A DNA stretch of 64,000 nt from contig OV050030.1 of NCBI GenBank assembly GCA_920105625.2, positions 209,978,325 to 210,042,324 of the forward strand, in the 5' to 3' direction. The stretch's first letter is position 1. Each line of letters begins with the position of its first letter. Below are positions 12,317-25,190 of this stretch, piece after piece. The DNA is from Clusia tigrina (Eukaryota > Arthropoda > Insecta > Diptera > Clusiidae). The notes below the pieces were generated by a model. It ran no database searches, was not told where the DNA came from, and was given only the letters and a program-made list of their open reading frames with translations. A program made the translations under genes and the position numbers.

Positions 12317-12320
<4 letters not shown>
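11696..12320 (+). repeat. 3' LTR of gypsy-1
   Basis: Same termini as the 5' LTR (TGAAACGTG...CGTAACA), 625 bp. It carries about 72 extra bases at roughly 12090-12165 that the 5' copy lacks. The right end runs directly into ATATAT. Confidence 0.9.
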
Positions 12321-12748
<428 letters not shown>

Positions 12749-12799
12749 ATATGTATAGGATTGGGAGAGTTTTCCTCATGCACGAAATATACAAGAAAC

Positions 12800-13006
12800 T
12801 GTAGCGGATGTAAGTGTTTTGGGCTGAGCCCTTAAATAAAAATTCGAACGATTGGCTGCGAGCTGGTCAACTGTTAGACTAGTTTATTTTACATATTAAT
12901 GTTTTGACAGTGTTTGATAAGAACACCTATACGTGTATGAGTTAATATTTATGCAGCTGCTCTCCCGCGATCTCAAGTGCAGCGACTCCCAATCTGTGAC
13001 CCAACG
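12800..13006 (-). repeat. Putative 3' LTR of BEL-1
   Basis: Bounded by TGTAGCGG at 12800 and the shared 20-bp terminus ending near 13005. It has an AATAAA-type signal (12834) only on the plus strand. Matching with the putative 5' LTR is limited to its ends. Confidence 0.4.
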
Positions 13007-13043
13007 TCCCTGGCCCGTTGAAGGCCGCTTCAAGCAGGTAAAA

Positions 13044-15660
13044 TTACAATTTTGCGTATGGGGCGCCGTATGACTCCTCTTGAAATGTACATATCAACCA
13101 CTTGAACGCGTTAATCCTTTCCTGGGATGGCATTGACGACACGTCCCATTTTCCACTGTTGCGGTGGTAGGTTGTCCTCATGGACGATGACCATTGCATC
13201 TTTGGCAACATTTGGGCGATCAGCAATCCATTTTGTGCGCATTTGCCGTTCGCTGAGATATTCGTGTGACAAGTGGTTCCAAAACCTTTGCTTGATGGCC
13301 GTAATTTCAGACCAATTTCGGCATGGCTTATATCGTTAGGCATCGTTCGCTCCGGCAAACTCATCAGAGCGCCTCCAATGATGAAGTCACCAGGAGTTAA
13401 TGCCTCGTAGTCGCTGGGGTCAGATGTAAGTGGTGCTATCGGAAGAGAGTTAAGCATTGCTTCGATTTCGACCAAGACAGTCAACAGCTCGTCATATGTT
13501 AGCCTGGAATTCATCACGTTGCGCCTCAGATGACCCTTAGCAGATTTGACAGCGGCCTCCCAAATACCACCATAGTGAGGTGCTCAGAGGGGAATAAAAT
13601 TAAAATCAACAAATTCATTAGCGCAATAGTTAGTAATGATGTCTTGATTTTGCTTTTTAAATATGAATGGCTTCAACTCAGCAAGTTTATTGCAAGCACC
13701 AACAAAGTTTGTTGCATTATCGCAGAATATGTCGGATGGAAGACCTCTTCGTCCGATCATCTGTTTAAGCGATGCCAAAAATGCATCTGTTGTTAGGTCT
13801 GAGACGACCTCGATGTGCACCGCCTTAGTCGCGAGGCACACAAAAATGGCAATGTAGGCTTTGTAGGGTGCCTCTGATCCGTAAATATATGTTTACAGGT
13901 CCATAAAAATCGACGCCGCAGCGGGCGAATGGCCGCGATGGTGCTAGACGTTCCACTGGCAGGTTTCCCATCATATGTTGCAGCAGCCTTGGCTTGTATC
14001 AAACGCAGTGGGTGCAGGATCGATGCGCCTTGCTACATCGCGCACATTCCCAATCCAGAACTAAAGGCGAAACAATGTTACCAGTGCTTTAGTTCCTGCG
14101 TGATAGTTTGTGACGTGTAAATGCTGAATGAAGTTGCATTTGCTGGGGTGTTTTCGGCTTTCTGGTAGATCTGCTAACTCGAGTCGTCCGCCCAAGAAGA
14201 GTCGTACAAGAAATGGTTAAGGTAACGCAGAGTAACATTTGTCGTTGACTCTCGCACGTTCCATATGATGCACAGCAAAGCGTAATGCAATTCCTCCGGC
14301 CCGAGGGGTTGAACAAAGGTATTCGTTTGATACTTGCGTAGCCTCTTGTAGAAATGAAAAAAACCAGGCAAACCAGAAAAATCGTATTCCACGTGCATTG
14401 GAACTGCATCTGTCGATAATTCCCAGAATATAGTTGGGTTCTTTTAATTCAATTTTCTCATCTTTGAGTTCACTATGTCGATGTGTTCGCTCTTTTGTTT
14501 TGGCCACCTGCTCGTGTGTTCGTACAGAAACGGATGCCCGATGTACCAAATCGAATTCGCCAGCTCCGCAGCTGTACTGGTATGTGTCTTCAATGAGCAG
14601 CAGCAATTAGACCTTGAATCTCCGACACACTGTTGCCAACAAAAGTAGAAAGCGTAGTGGAATGCAACTTGTGCCAGAGAAGTACTATCTGTGATTCTGT
14701 TCAAAGATATACATCGAAATTGTAATTAGAAAAAAGTGATTTTATTTTTGCAAAAAGTGTAGCAAGAAGAAGTGCTCCGCAGAGCTCCAGCTTTGGCAAT
14801 GATTGCTTTTTGAGAGGCGCGACTTTTGACTTTGCAGTAAAAAGAAAACCGCGAATAATTCCAGTATTATCTGCAGTACGTGTATACATTCCGCAACCAT
14901 AAGCACGAATCGATGAATCGCAGAATCCATGAAGCTGGAGGGATTTTAAATTGGTTGATAGGCAATAGCGTGGAATTTTTATTGATAAAAGCTCTGATAA
15001 ACTGGCGACGAAGTTTAGCGAAGCGAACTGAACATTCTGAGGAGCAGATTCATCCCAGTCGGGGTCTAGCAGCCATAGTTCCTGAAGAAGGATTTTAGCG
15101 GTGATGATGATTGGTGCCAAGAGACCAAATGGATCGAGCAATGAGGATACAATTGAGGATAATTCTTTTCGATACTCGTCCATTGAGGGTTTGCCTAGGT
15201 TCAAAAGAAAATAAAAAGAAATCATGAGTTTGATCCCACTTTATGCAAAGTGTACTCGTAACAGATGTGTCGATATTTAAGTCCTTTACGAAACCTTCGC
15301 TTCTAAATTGTTGATGGTTGGAATGCCATTTTGCCACATCAAGTCCGCCCAATTTTAAAAGATCTGTTACCTCATTCTTTATACGTGATAATCCCGCAAG
15401 CGTGTCAGCACAACAAATCGTAAAATGATGACCTTACAACATTTGAACCAACTTCAAACTTTGCTGCGTGTTGTTCGGCCAGATATACCAGGCTTCGAAC
15501 AGAGAGATACGGTGCAGCTGCCATTCCATACATAACTGTGTTGAGTTGGAAAGTTCGTACGTTTTCATGAGGTGAACTTCTCCATAAAATATATTGGAAC
15601 CTTCGGTCTTCTGGACACACTAGCACCTGTCGGTACATTTTAACGATGTGCGCAGTAAGC
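13044..15660 (-). pseudogene. BEL-1 pol: RT, RNase H, integrase, C-terminal domain
   Basis: From right to left on the minus strand: RT segment with MYRQVLVCPEDRRFQ and LNTVMYGMAAAPYLSVRSL (15638-15405), the usual Pao RT signature. Next is SSLLDPFGLLAPIIITAKILLQELW (about 15150), at the RT-RNaseH junction typical of BEL/Pao, then an RNase H-like block GFCDSSIRAYGCGMYTR (about 14910). The integrase core follows with CLATKAVHIEVVSDLTTDAFL and FCDNATNFVGA (13841-13584). Last is the C-terminal EALTPGDFIIGG segment (about 13420). Frameshifts and stops are numerous. Confidence 0.82.
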
Positions 15661-17000
15661 GCAAACCGACTTAGGCGAAAACGCAGAAGTAGGATTACGA
15701 CCTCGATTCCAGTCGGGAGTTTGAACTACGCTCATGTGCCCCAGACCTTCATATTCCTCCATGAAGGCGACGTACTGCGTCTTGAGCTCTGGAGACCATC
15801 ACAACCGCCATTCCAACGAATTTGAACCTTCGCTACGCTGTTGTGTATGATACACCCAAGCAAGCCGGATCATTCTTGAATGGCAGTTTCACCATGACTC
15901 TGCTACTTAAATCTCGAGACACTGTGTCAGTGGATAGGCGTTCGCAACTGTGTTGTTCACGGAACCTAGCGTCTGCAGTTGTCGACACTTATTCCAGCAC
16001 CCATAATCGCTCCAATTGGGATTATATGGACTGATCGCATTTTAGGAGACATATAGTTGCGGAGAACTTCGTAGTGTTCGCTTGATAGCGACCTGAAATA
16101 ACCCAATCTAACAATGTTTTCTGTAACATTGGCAAATTATGTCCGAGTTTGATTTGGCCGATCGCAAGAAGACTGAAAAATGTCTCTGTTCCCAGCAGCA
16201 AATCGATTTTTCTTTTCCTTCGAGGTTTCGAAGAATCTGGTGCACATCCACGATGCAGCAAGCTGTGATTTTGTTGAGAGCCAATCCTGCACTTATGCGA
16301 CGATGAGCAGTTTGAGTGTTGATGCCCCTTCGACAAGCAGTTGATGCAAAGGCCTTGTCTTTTTCCTTGAGCCACAGTAAGGGCCTTGAAGCGACCGCAG
16401 TTGAAAATCTTGTAGTTGCCACTTGAACATATTAAACACGTAGAATTAGAGCAAACAAACAATTATCTTTTTTGTTGGATCCTTTATTTATGAGCTTGAT
16501 GTACTCGCGCTGAAGTATGAGTATGTTTGATTGAATCCAACTATTGAGAGTGTCTCTCTAGAATATTTGAGCAGTCATCACAAGTCCGCAACGTTTTGAA
16601 ATCCAACGACTCCTTCCATTTGCGATTTGTCTCCTCATCAGCTTTCTACAGTACAACGTAAATCAACATAGTCTGAGAAATTTTTCTGTCAGTTCTCAAT
16701 GACAGTAATGAGCCGTAGATAGCAGACTCCATGTCAACAAGACTCCTTAACTGCGCACCGCTGGACTTGGAGACAGACGACAGTTCGAAAAGTGTCGATA
16801 TATTCTCCAAAAATATTAGTGTTGGATTGTCATACCTACCTCTAAGCCTTTCCAATTCCTTGGGGTAGTTTTCATTTGAGACCTGGAAGGCATCAATGGT
16901 TTCTAGAGCCGGACCCTGGAGAGAATTGCGCAAATGGTTAAAATTTTCGATATTTGAGAAGTTAAATTCCCGATCGATTATTTGCTTGAAAGACGTCATG
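15661..17000 (-). pseudogene. BEL-1 gag, zinc knuckles and protease
   Basis: Gag segment 16999-16646 contains FNHLRNSLQGPALETIDAF and NYPKELERLRGRYDNP, characteristic of BEL/Pao Gag. The Cys/His-rich part (16462-16022) has CLICSSGNYKIFNC and GLCINCLSKGHQHSNC. A protease tail reads IDLLLGTETFFSLLAIGQIKLG and then LQKTLLDWVISGRY. RT N-terminal codons (LPFKNDPACLG region, 15700-15890) are present but out of frame. Confidence 0.78.
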
Positions 17001-17137
17001 AAATTATCATACTCAGAATACTTGCAATCGAACTATTGTATGACGCAATTAATTCCTCCTAAGTCATTGGAAAATCAAAAAAAGTTATAAATTTTGTTAA
17101 AATTTATATTTAATATTTGATAAATAAATTCAGCAAG

Positions 17138-17322
17138 TGTAGCGTAACCAGCAACGGATTATAAAAATGAAACCGTATTAGACGAAAGCGTTATTCAGCA
17201 ACGGCAATCAAATATGTTTGTAACTTAGTAATACCGTACTCACAAACTGTGTAACTTGTTATATTATGCGACGAACGAGCGCCACGACAAATATACAAAT
17301 ACTCCCAATCTGTGACCCAACA
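17138..17322 (-). repeat. Putative 5' LTR of BEL-1
   Basis: Starts TGTAGCG and ends CCCAATCTGTGACCCAACA in plus view. It is paired with 12800-13006 by its two ends only. Confidence 0.4.
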
Positions 17323-17339
17323 ATATACATATTGTATAT

Positions 17340-17850
<511 letters not shown>

Positions 17851-17866
17851 ATATATATATATATAT

Positions 17867-18076
17867 AGTTATATGTGAGCCATTCCTATAGCCATATATT
17901 GTATGCTTACGATGTTAAAATTGTTTTTCTATACCTAAGTTTGTTTGAAAGTAATAATAAAGTTTCAGTTTGTAAGAACAACTCAAGGCGTTTGGTGTTT
18001 CTCTTCTATTTGTGATTGATGTTTTTTGGGTCTGTAAAAGTTGTAAGAACAACTTACAGGCAAAACCCATATTATT
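17867..18076 (+). repeat. 5' LTR of errantivirus
   Basis: 210 bp, AGTTATATGTGAGCC to CCCATATTATT. Contains AATAATAAAG near 17950. Nearly identical to 24766-24975. Confidence 0.95.
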
Positions 18077-18096
18077 GGCCACGAGGACCTTAACCA
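18076..18096 (+). promoter_or_regulatory. Candidate primer binding site of errantivirus
   Basis: TGGCCACGAGGACCTTAACC begins at the last LTR base, as happens in errantiviruses where the PBS overlaps the LTR end. I cannot name the tRNA. Confidence 0.5.
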
Positions 18097-19074
18097 CGCA
18101 GAGGGAAAGAGAAAAAAAATCATCAATCGCTTCAGCAAGTAAACTAAAGAAGTGAAACAGAAAATTTTTAAATTAAAAGTGATTGTATAGAAGCGAGGTG
18201 CAGGGCAGCGACAGTACTACAAAAAGTAAAATTCGTAGGAATCGGAAAGCAGAAGCAGAAGTCTTCCTATAGTGACGAGCGGGGCCCGTACGGAGTGGAA
18301 ATGAAATAGTGAAAATAACCCACATAATTAAATAAGAAAAATTTTAATTTTGTATTTAAAGCAAAAAATTTATATATATTTATATAAGGCAACAAACACA
18401 GCATTCAAATTGAATCCAGATTTGTTGTTGCGTTGCTTTTGAGGATGCTTCATAAAGTGAATTTATTGAAAGCAGTAAGCAAGCATTTGTTGTCGTAGTG
18501 TTGTTGTTTTTGTTGAACCATGCAAAGAAGTGCAGAGTAGTCTCAAAATAACAGTAAATGCGACGAAATCTTATTGAAAAGTGAGATTTTAAAAGAAAAA
18601 TAACGTTTGTGCACACACTCAAACACACGTGTGCATGTTCGGTAGGCATGGTTCTATAAAATGTGTGACAAAAAAAAGGAATTGGTATTTTTGGACTAGA
18701 AAGAGAAAAGACATTTGGAAGTTTGACACAAACACACACACGCACTTACTCAGTTCTGGTGAAATATTTGATAAATGCAGCAGCAACAACAACTACTCAA
18801 GTGAGAAGAATCCTAACTGTTTCTGCATGTGATTGAAGTAGAAGAAAAAAAAAAACAACACCTCACGAAAAAAAGTTAATCAAAAACTATAAAATTGGAA
18901 AATTTTTGGTAATTGACTGAAAATTTTTAAGCAACGCCATTTAAAATAAAAAGCGTAAATTTGTTAAAGCAATTCTACTCAGGTATTTTTATATATTTAT
19001 TTATATAAAAAATAAAAATACAAATTTTTGTGAAAAAAAATATAATAAGTTAAGAAGAGAAAAAAAAGGATAAT
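18097..19074 (+). other. Errantivirus 5' leader
   Basis: About 1 kb, A-rich, without a conserved ORF, between PBS and gag. Long leaders are usual for gypsy-group errantiviruses. No structure is assigned. Confidence 0.7.
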
Positions 19075-19711
19075 ATGGAGCAACAACTTATGAACCAGTT
19101 TAATCTAACTTTAAATTTAATCAAAAACATAGAACCGTTTGACGGCACAGATCTTAACTATCTACCAGAATTTTTGTCAAATATAGATTTTTTGTTACCA
19201 ACAATTTGACGCAAACAACAAAAGAATATTGTTTAATTACATACGAAATAAGTGCATTGGACAAACTAGACAATGTATACTAAGAGAGGGAGAAGTCGGC
19301 TCTTGGGAAGCATTAAAAGAAATTTTAAAAAGAAATTACGGGGAAAAGAAATCTAGTGTAGAACTAATGGACGAACTGAAAACTCTAAAAATAAATGGCA
19401 CTATAGAAAATTTTTATTATAGACTTACAAAGTTAATGACTCGTATCAATAATAGAAATCTAACTCATGAAGAGGATACTTATACTTCAGAGGAAATTAA
19501 AAGAATTGGATTAAATACTTTTAGGAGTCAACTCCCTGAACCAACTAAGACGATGATTTTTGCTAGAAACCCGTCCTCCCTTCAGGATGCTTTCAAAATC
19601 ATCCTAGAAGCTAGGCATCAAAACTATACTCAATTTGGACACAACTATAGAGACGATAATCAAACAACACGCACAAACTTTAGCGATAATCATCGCAGTC
19701 ACCAACATTTT

Positions 19712-19950
19712 AATAACAGAAATAATAGTTACAGGAATAATGACAGCAATCAAAATTTGAATAACAGAAACAATAATTACAGAAATAATGACAGCAATCA
19801 AAATTTAAATAACAGAAACAATAATTACAGAAATAGTGACAGCAACCAAATTTTGAATAACAGAAATAATTATTACAGAAATAGTGACAGCAACCAAAAT
19901 TTGAATAACAGAAATAGCGACATTAACCAAAACATTAACAATAGAAGTAC
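19712..19950 (+). repeat. 48-bp tandem repeat in gag coding Asn-rich units
   Basis: Units start at 19712, 19760, 19808 and 19856, then decay. Each encodes a 16-residue pattern like NNRNNNYRNNDSNQNL. The repeat is in frame, so length variants would keep Gag open. Confidence 0.9.
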
Positions 19951-20148
19951 TAATTTCAGAACTGGTAATAGTAACCAAAATATTAATAATAGGAATACCA
20001 ATCATAGAAATGGTGATAACTACCAAAACTCTAATTATGGAAATAGAAACTATTATAATCATAACCAAAACAACAATTCGCAAAGAACACGCCTAAATAA
20101 TCAAAATTATTATCTGCCACAAAACAATACCCAATCACGACAAACTAG

Positions 20149-23100
20149 GCAATCATATTTAAATCAGGAGGAACCCATGGAAATTGGCAACTGTGGTTCA
20201 AATTTTCAAGCGTCAGGGTCAAACAATTACCTTACATAACAATTGAAACAGATAAAAAACTTTTATATTTTATAATTGACACTGGAGCAGAATTCAGTGT
20301 CATTAATGAAAATATTTGCGATTCCAAGTGGAAACAAGATGTTAACGTTTCAATTACAGCAATGGGAAATTTTTTCACTCTTCACAAACTGTGCAAATTT
20401 CCCGTATTTAAAGAATTTAATAATAACTATCCTTGCGAATTTTTAGAAATGAATTTCAGTAGGGACTTCGATGGGTTAATTGGCAATAATATCTTAAAAA
20501 ATTTTAATGTAATCATTAACTACCCCAAGAGATTGTTGATATTTGACGAATTCACATTGCCATTATTTTTTAATAGGGAAGAAGAAATGTACAATAAGTT
20601 GACAGAACAACACGACGCAATAGAAATCTTTAACAATAAAGTAAATAATACCAATCTAGAAGCCATGCTTCATATTAGTCATTTAGGAGACCTTGAGTCA
20701 AAAAAACTCATTGGCGTTATGAAGAAATTTGTAAATGTATTGTATAAAGAAGGTGATGACCTTTCATTTACAAGCGAAATCAAAGACAGAATTCATACAA
20801 AAAATGATATTCCTGTCTATTCAAAATCATATAGATACCCTGAGATTCATAAGGACGAAGTAGACACACAGATAAAAGACATGCTACGACAAGGAATAAT
20901 AAGAGAGTCTTGTAGCCCATACAATAGCCCAATATGGATAGTCCCAAAAAAATCAGATACGTCCAATAAAACCAAATGGCGCATCGTCATTGATTACAGA
21001 AAGATTAATGGAATAACAATTGAAGACCGCTTCCCAATTCCAAATATAGAAGATATATTTGATAAATTGGGTCGATGCCAATACTTCACTACCTTAGATT
21101 TGGCAAAAGGTTTTCACCAAATTGAGATGCATACAGACGACATCCATAAAACTGCATTTTCCACTGCTAATGGCCACTATGAATTCCTAAGAATGCCGTT
21201 CGGGTTACGCAATGCCCCTGCCACATTCCAAAGGTTAATGAATAGTGTGTTGAAAGAATATATTGGAAAAATTTGTATTGTCTATTTAGACGATATTCTA
21301 ATTTTCTCCACAAGCATGGAAGAGCATCTCGAATCCATTACTAAAATCTTAAAAGTTTTACAAAAATCCAATTTAAAAATCCAGCTAGATAAATGTAACT
21401 TTATGGCTTCGGAAACAGATTACTTAGGTCATGTAATAACTCCCCAAGGATTAAAAACAAATCCGATTAAGGTCGAAGCAATCAACAAAATTCAGTTACC
21501 AAAAAATCAAAAAGAAATCAAGTCATTCCTAGGAATCACTGGTTATTACAGACGTTTTATCAAGGACTATTCCAAAATTGCCCATCACCTCTTCAAATAT
21601 TTAAGAAAAAATTCAAAAGTAAACCTTAAAGACAAAGACTATATTGAAGCATTTTTGAAGCTCAAAGAATTGATCAAAACTGATCCAATACTAATACATC
21701 CTGACTTTAAAAAGAAATTCACCCTGGTAACTGACGCTAGTAATTACGCATTAGGGGCTGTACTAATGCAAGAAAATAAAGTCATTGCATACGCAAGTAG
21801 ATCCTTAAATGGACATGAACAAAATTACAGCACAATTGAAAAGGAGTTGCTAGCCATGGTCTGGGCAACAAAATATTTCAGAAAATATTTGTTTGGGAGG
21901 AATTTTTTAATAAAAACTGATCATAGGCCCCTAGTATGGTTAAGTAACCTAAAAGAACCCAATGATAACTTCAAAGGTGGAAAATCAAATTGAATGAATT
22001 TGATTTTAGCATTGAATATTTAAAAGGAAAAGAAAATGTAATTGCTGATGCGCCAAGTCGAATCGTCTCAAAACCGGATGATCAAGTGATTATCAATCTG
22101 AACGAGTTATTTGAAGATGATTTGGAAACCGTACACAGTGCAGAGACTGATGGTACCAATTTTATTAGAATTACTGAAAATGCAATAAATATATTCAAGA
22201 AACAATTGATTTTAAAAACTGACGACAGACAATCTTATACTCGAAAAATATTGTTTAAAAACAGAATTAGGGACATTATAAAAGTATCACAACAAAGTTA
22301 CTTGTTAGAAATGATGAGAGATAAATTACCACAAAAAGGACTTCTCGTGATTTTCTGTCCAGACAAAGAATTATTTTTAAAGTTCCAAAGACTTTACATT
22401 TCAAATTTTTCAAATAACAAAAATTTAAAAGTATTAAAATCAAACGTAATGTTGGAAGATATCACGGATAAGGGTAAGTTACTACAAATAATTGAAAACA
22501 AACACTTGGAGAATAACCACAGGGGCATTTCTGAAATAATGGAAGAAATGAAGAAAACATATTATTACCCTAATTTGCAAACAGAAATACAAAAATACAT
22601 TAATAATTGCGAAATTTGCAATAAAGCAAAATTCGACCGAAAGCCTATTAATCACCCTTTAAATATTACAAAAACACCTCTGAAACAGAATGAAATAGTG
22701 CACCTTGATATTTGGTAACCACAGAGGAATATAATGTACCTAACAAGCATCGACAAACTCACCAAGTACGCTACTGCACATATACTTAATGATAGAACGT
22801 GGGTTTCAATCATCGAGGCAATAAAGTTGAGAATTCAATATCTCGGTAAACCAGAGACAATTGTTACTGACAATGAACTCAACACAGCACCTGTCAAACA
22901 ATTTATTAAGGAAGAAGGAATAAATTTAGATTTTACGACAACTTATAACAAAACAGGTAATGCTGATGTAGAAAGGCTACATTTAACTTTAAACGAACAT
23001 ATAAGACTTTTTAACGCAGATCCAAATAATGATGACGACTTACAAAACAAAATCTACAAAGCAATAGTTGCATACAACAATACGATTCATTCGACAACTA

Positions 23101-23471
23101 AGGTCAAACCAATAGACTTACTCAACAACCTTGTTCCTAAAGAAAATATTAAAATATTATCAGAGAGATTGCTTTTTGAAAAAAGTAAAAGGATAAATAC
23201 ATATAATGAGATTAAAAAAACAACAAATAGGACGGATTTCGAGAATGATTACATAAAGAATTATAGAGTTAGCAAATCCCAACCAAAATATAAAAAAATA
23301 GAAAATTATAGAAAGGAGGGTGACCACCTTGTTAGTACAAATAATAAATTTAAAAAAGCTTATAAGACTCAAGTCAAAAGAAAATATAAGTTTCAAAATT
23401 CTAATTGCAGGCAAAATGAGGACAACACTACGGACTGCAATTATAGTAATGGTACTAATAGCAATAATTAG
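20149..23471 (+). pseudogene. Errantivirus pol (PR-RT-RNaseH-IN), two lesions
   Basis: Protease has IIDTGAEFSVI (about 20270). RT has TLDLAKGFHQIEM, FGLRNAPATFQRLM and VYLDDILIF (about 21280). RNase H has VTDASNYALGAVL (about 21735) and KTDHRPLVWL (about 21918). A one-base indel near 21975 ends the first frame at 21993, and the continuation runs from 21990. A TAA at 22716-22718 interrupts it just after the first integrase Asp (HLDIW). The integrase zinc-binding Cys pair is CEICNKAK (about 22610). The second Asp is in TDNE (about 22868) and the Glu in VERLH (about 22970). Length and order match gypsy-group Pol. Confidence 0.9.
20200..20206 (+). promoter_or_regulatory. Candidate -1 ribosomal frameshift site (gag to pol)
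   Basis: In the gag frame the sequence reads tcA AAT TTT, an X-XXY-YYZ heptamer (AAATTTT). It lies inside the gag/pol overlap, which runs from the end of the pol-frame stop at 20148 to the gag stop at 20239. Pol is in the -1 frame, as expected for this group. No downstream pseudoknot was checked. Confidence 0.5.
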
Positions 23472-24647
23472 GGACCATGGACGATGAAGATGAAAAAGAC
23501 ATTTCTGACCACCTCAATAATTTAGACATAAACATAAGAAATAGTGTTTATGAACAGAATAAACAAGTTCTCATTAATAATGACTTAATCAAAAATGTGG
23601 AGGAAATGAAAAATCATATCAACAATCAGCAGAAGGACCTCAAAATGTTCTTACAAAATATAACCAATCGCACAAACGAAGCATGCGCAATCAAACAATA
23701 TTTTCTATTATACTCCGGCATACAGACTCTTAATTCGGAAATAGACAAATTTTCAGACATAATCTTGCTCAGCAAACTCAACGTTTTGGCTCATGACATT
23801 TTGACAGATGACGAAATTCACACATATAACTTGACAACTGAAATTTTGCCATACATACGATCCAGTATATTGTATAGGGATAACCTACTCATCTTTGCTT
23901 TAAAGATCCCAAACTTCACTCAAGAAGCATATTACAATGCTGTCGTAATACCCTTTCCGTACCAGAATTTCGAAGAATTAGATTCGCCAGTTATAGAAAT
24001 TATATTAAAAAGAAACACAGTTTTTGTAAACAGTAATGAAGTAATACAAAAGAAAAAATTAAAAAAAAAAAAATTTAAAAAAATGTGAAAACTTATGTAT
24101 TCAAAATATACTAAAAAACTCCAATAATTGCACACTTAAAGCAAACAATAAATCATCAATTGAAAAAATATTTAACAATTGGCTTATTGTAAAAAACCTG
24201 CCAGTGACTGAAATAATGCAAACATGTACAGAGCAACCGTTAAACACAAAAGGAAATAGTATAATTAAATTTGAATCATGTAAATTTTCAATTGGAAAGA
24301 TTGAATTTTCAAACTATGAAAAAACTTTTACTGAAACTATGTTAATACCATTGTATTATAGCAACTTTACAAGAATTATAAACAATGTATCATTTGAAAA
24401 TTTGCAATTAAGAACTGTTCAAAATAAAAAGCAGATCGAATACATACATTATGTTAGTAAAAAGTATTCATATGTCTCATTTTCTATGTTTACAATAATA
24501 AGCATTATATTAATTATTGTTGTAATACTATGGCTCTATAAGAGAAGGCATAATAAAACAGAAGTAAATATAGAATTAAGTGAGCGCAATGTATTATGTC
24601 AAAATCCAAGGACTGTGGACCCATTTGCAGTAAATTCAAGCTCATAA
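23416..24647 (+). pseudogene. env: Errantivirus env, surface region deleted
   Basis: An ATG at 23416 opens a short hydrophobic signal-like stretch (IIVMVLIAII), overlapping the end of pol in another frame. It runs out within 70 bases. The next open part (23477-24088) begins where the membrane-fusion subunit of such envelopes would follow its fusion peptide. The surface subunit, cleavage site and fusion peptide are therefore absent. A frameshift in an A-rich run near 24060-24085 separates this from 24204-24647. That last part has a single transmembrane segment (SMFTIISIILIIVVILWLY) and a short cytoplasmic tail. This copy cannot encode a full envelope. Confidence 0.8.
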
Positions 24648-24754
24648 CAAATTTTGAATAAATTTAACAAAAAAAAAAAAAATAAAAAAAAATAAAAACA
24701 AACAAACAAGAGACAAAGCTTTTCTTCATTCAACAGAGAATCAGGGGTGAATCT

Positions 24755-24765
24755 AGGGGTGGAGG
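24755..24765 (+). other. Polypurine tract of errantivirus
   Basis: AGGGGTGGAGG immediately precedes the 3' LTR at 24766. Confidence 0.8.
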
Positions 24766-24975
24766 AGTTATATGTGAGCCATTCCTATAGCCACATATTG
24801 TATGCTTACGATGTTAAAATTGTTTTTCTATATCTAAGTTTGTTTGAAAGTAATAATAAAGTTTCAGTTTGTAAGAACAACTCAAGGCGTTTGGTGTTTC
24901 TCTTCTATTTGTGATTGATGTTTTTTGGGTCTGTAAAAGTTGTAAGAACAACTTACAGGCAAAACCCATATTATT
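24766..24975 (+). repeat. 3' LTR of errantivirus
   Basis: 210 bp with the same ends as the 5' LTR. By eye only two substitutions differ (CACATATTG versus CATATATTG; CTATATCTAAG versus CTATACCTAAG). Confidence 0.95.
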
Positions 24976-25173
<198 letters not shown>

Positions 25174-25190
25174 GTTTTGTTATATATATA

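Larger units (their letters stand above)
12800..17322 (-). mobile_element. BEL/Pao LTR retrotransposon (BEL-1), heavily decayed
   Basis: Minus-strand order gag, zinc knuckles, protease, RT, RNase H, integrase and C-terminal domain is recognisable from 17000 down to 13044. The outer ends share ACTCCCAATCTGTGACCCAA (left 12985-13004, right 17301-17320) and the inner ends share TGTAGCG (12800, 17138). That is the pattern of short LTRs of about 207 and 185 bp, but the LTR interiors do not obviously align. The terminal assignment is therefore tentative and no PBS was found. Confidence 0.7.
19075..20239 (+). pseudogene. Errantivirus gag with one frameshift and Asn-rich repeats
   Basis: ATG at 19075 (MEQQLMNQFNL) stays open to a TGA near 19207. 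The rest of Gag is in another frame from about 19202 to the stop at 20239, so one indel near 19200 breaks it. The capsid region includes GSWEALKEILKRNYGEKKS and ENFYYRLTKLMTRINNRN. The C-terminal third is Asn/Arg-rich with 16-residue repeats and no CCHC knuckle; errantivirus Gags generally use basic rather than zinc-knuckle nucleic-acid-binding tails. Gag overlaps the pol frame by about 90 bases. Confidence 0.88.
17867..24975 (+). mobile_element. Full-length errantivirus (gypsy-group insect endogenous retrovirus)
   Basis: A 7109-bp element with two 210-bp LTRs, PBS, long leader, gag, pol, env and a polypurine tract. The LTRs begin AGTTATATG and end ATATTATT, the AGT...ATT style of errantiviruses. 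Both flanks are TA repeats, in keeping with the known preference of this group for TATA-like targets. The LTRs differ by about two positions by eye, so insertion was recent. Nevertheless gag, pol and env all carry frameshifts or deletions, so this copy looks defective. Confidence 0.93.

Noticed and set aside
12800..17322. Confident LTR pair for BEL-1
   Set aside because: Only the outer 20 bp and inner 7 bp agree; interiors do not align by eye, so LTR calls were kept at low confidence.
18076..18096. tRNA genes at the primer-binding-site-like sequences
   Set aside because: Only the 3'-end complement is present in each case; no cloverleaf could be found around any PBS.
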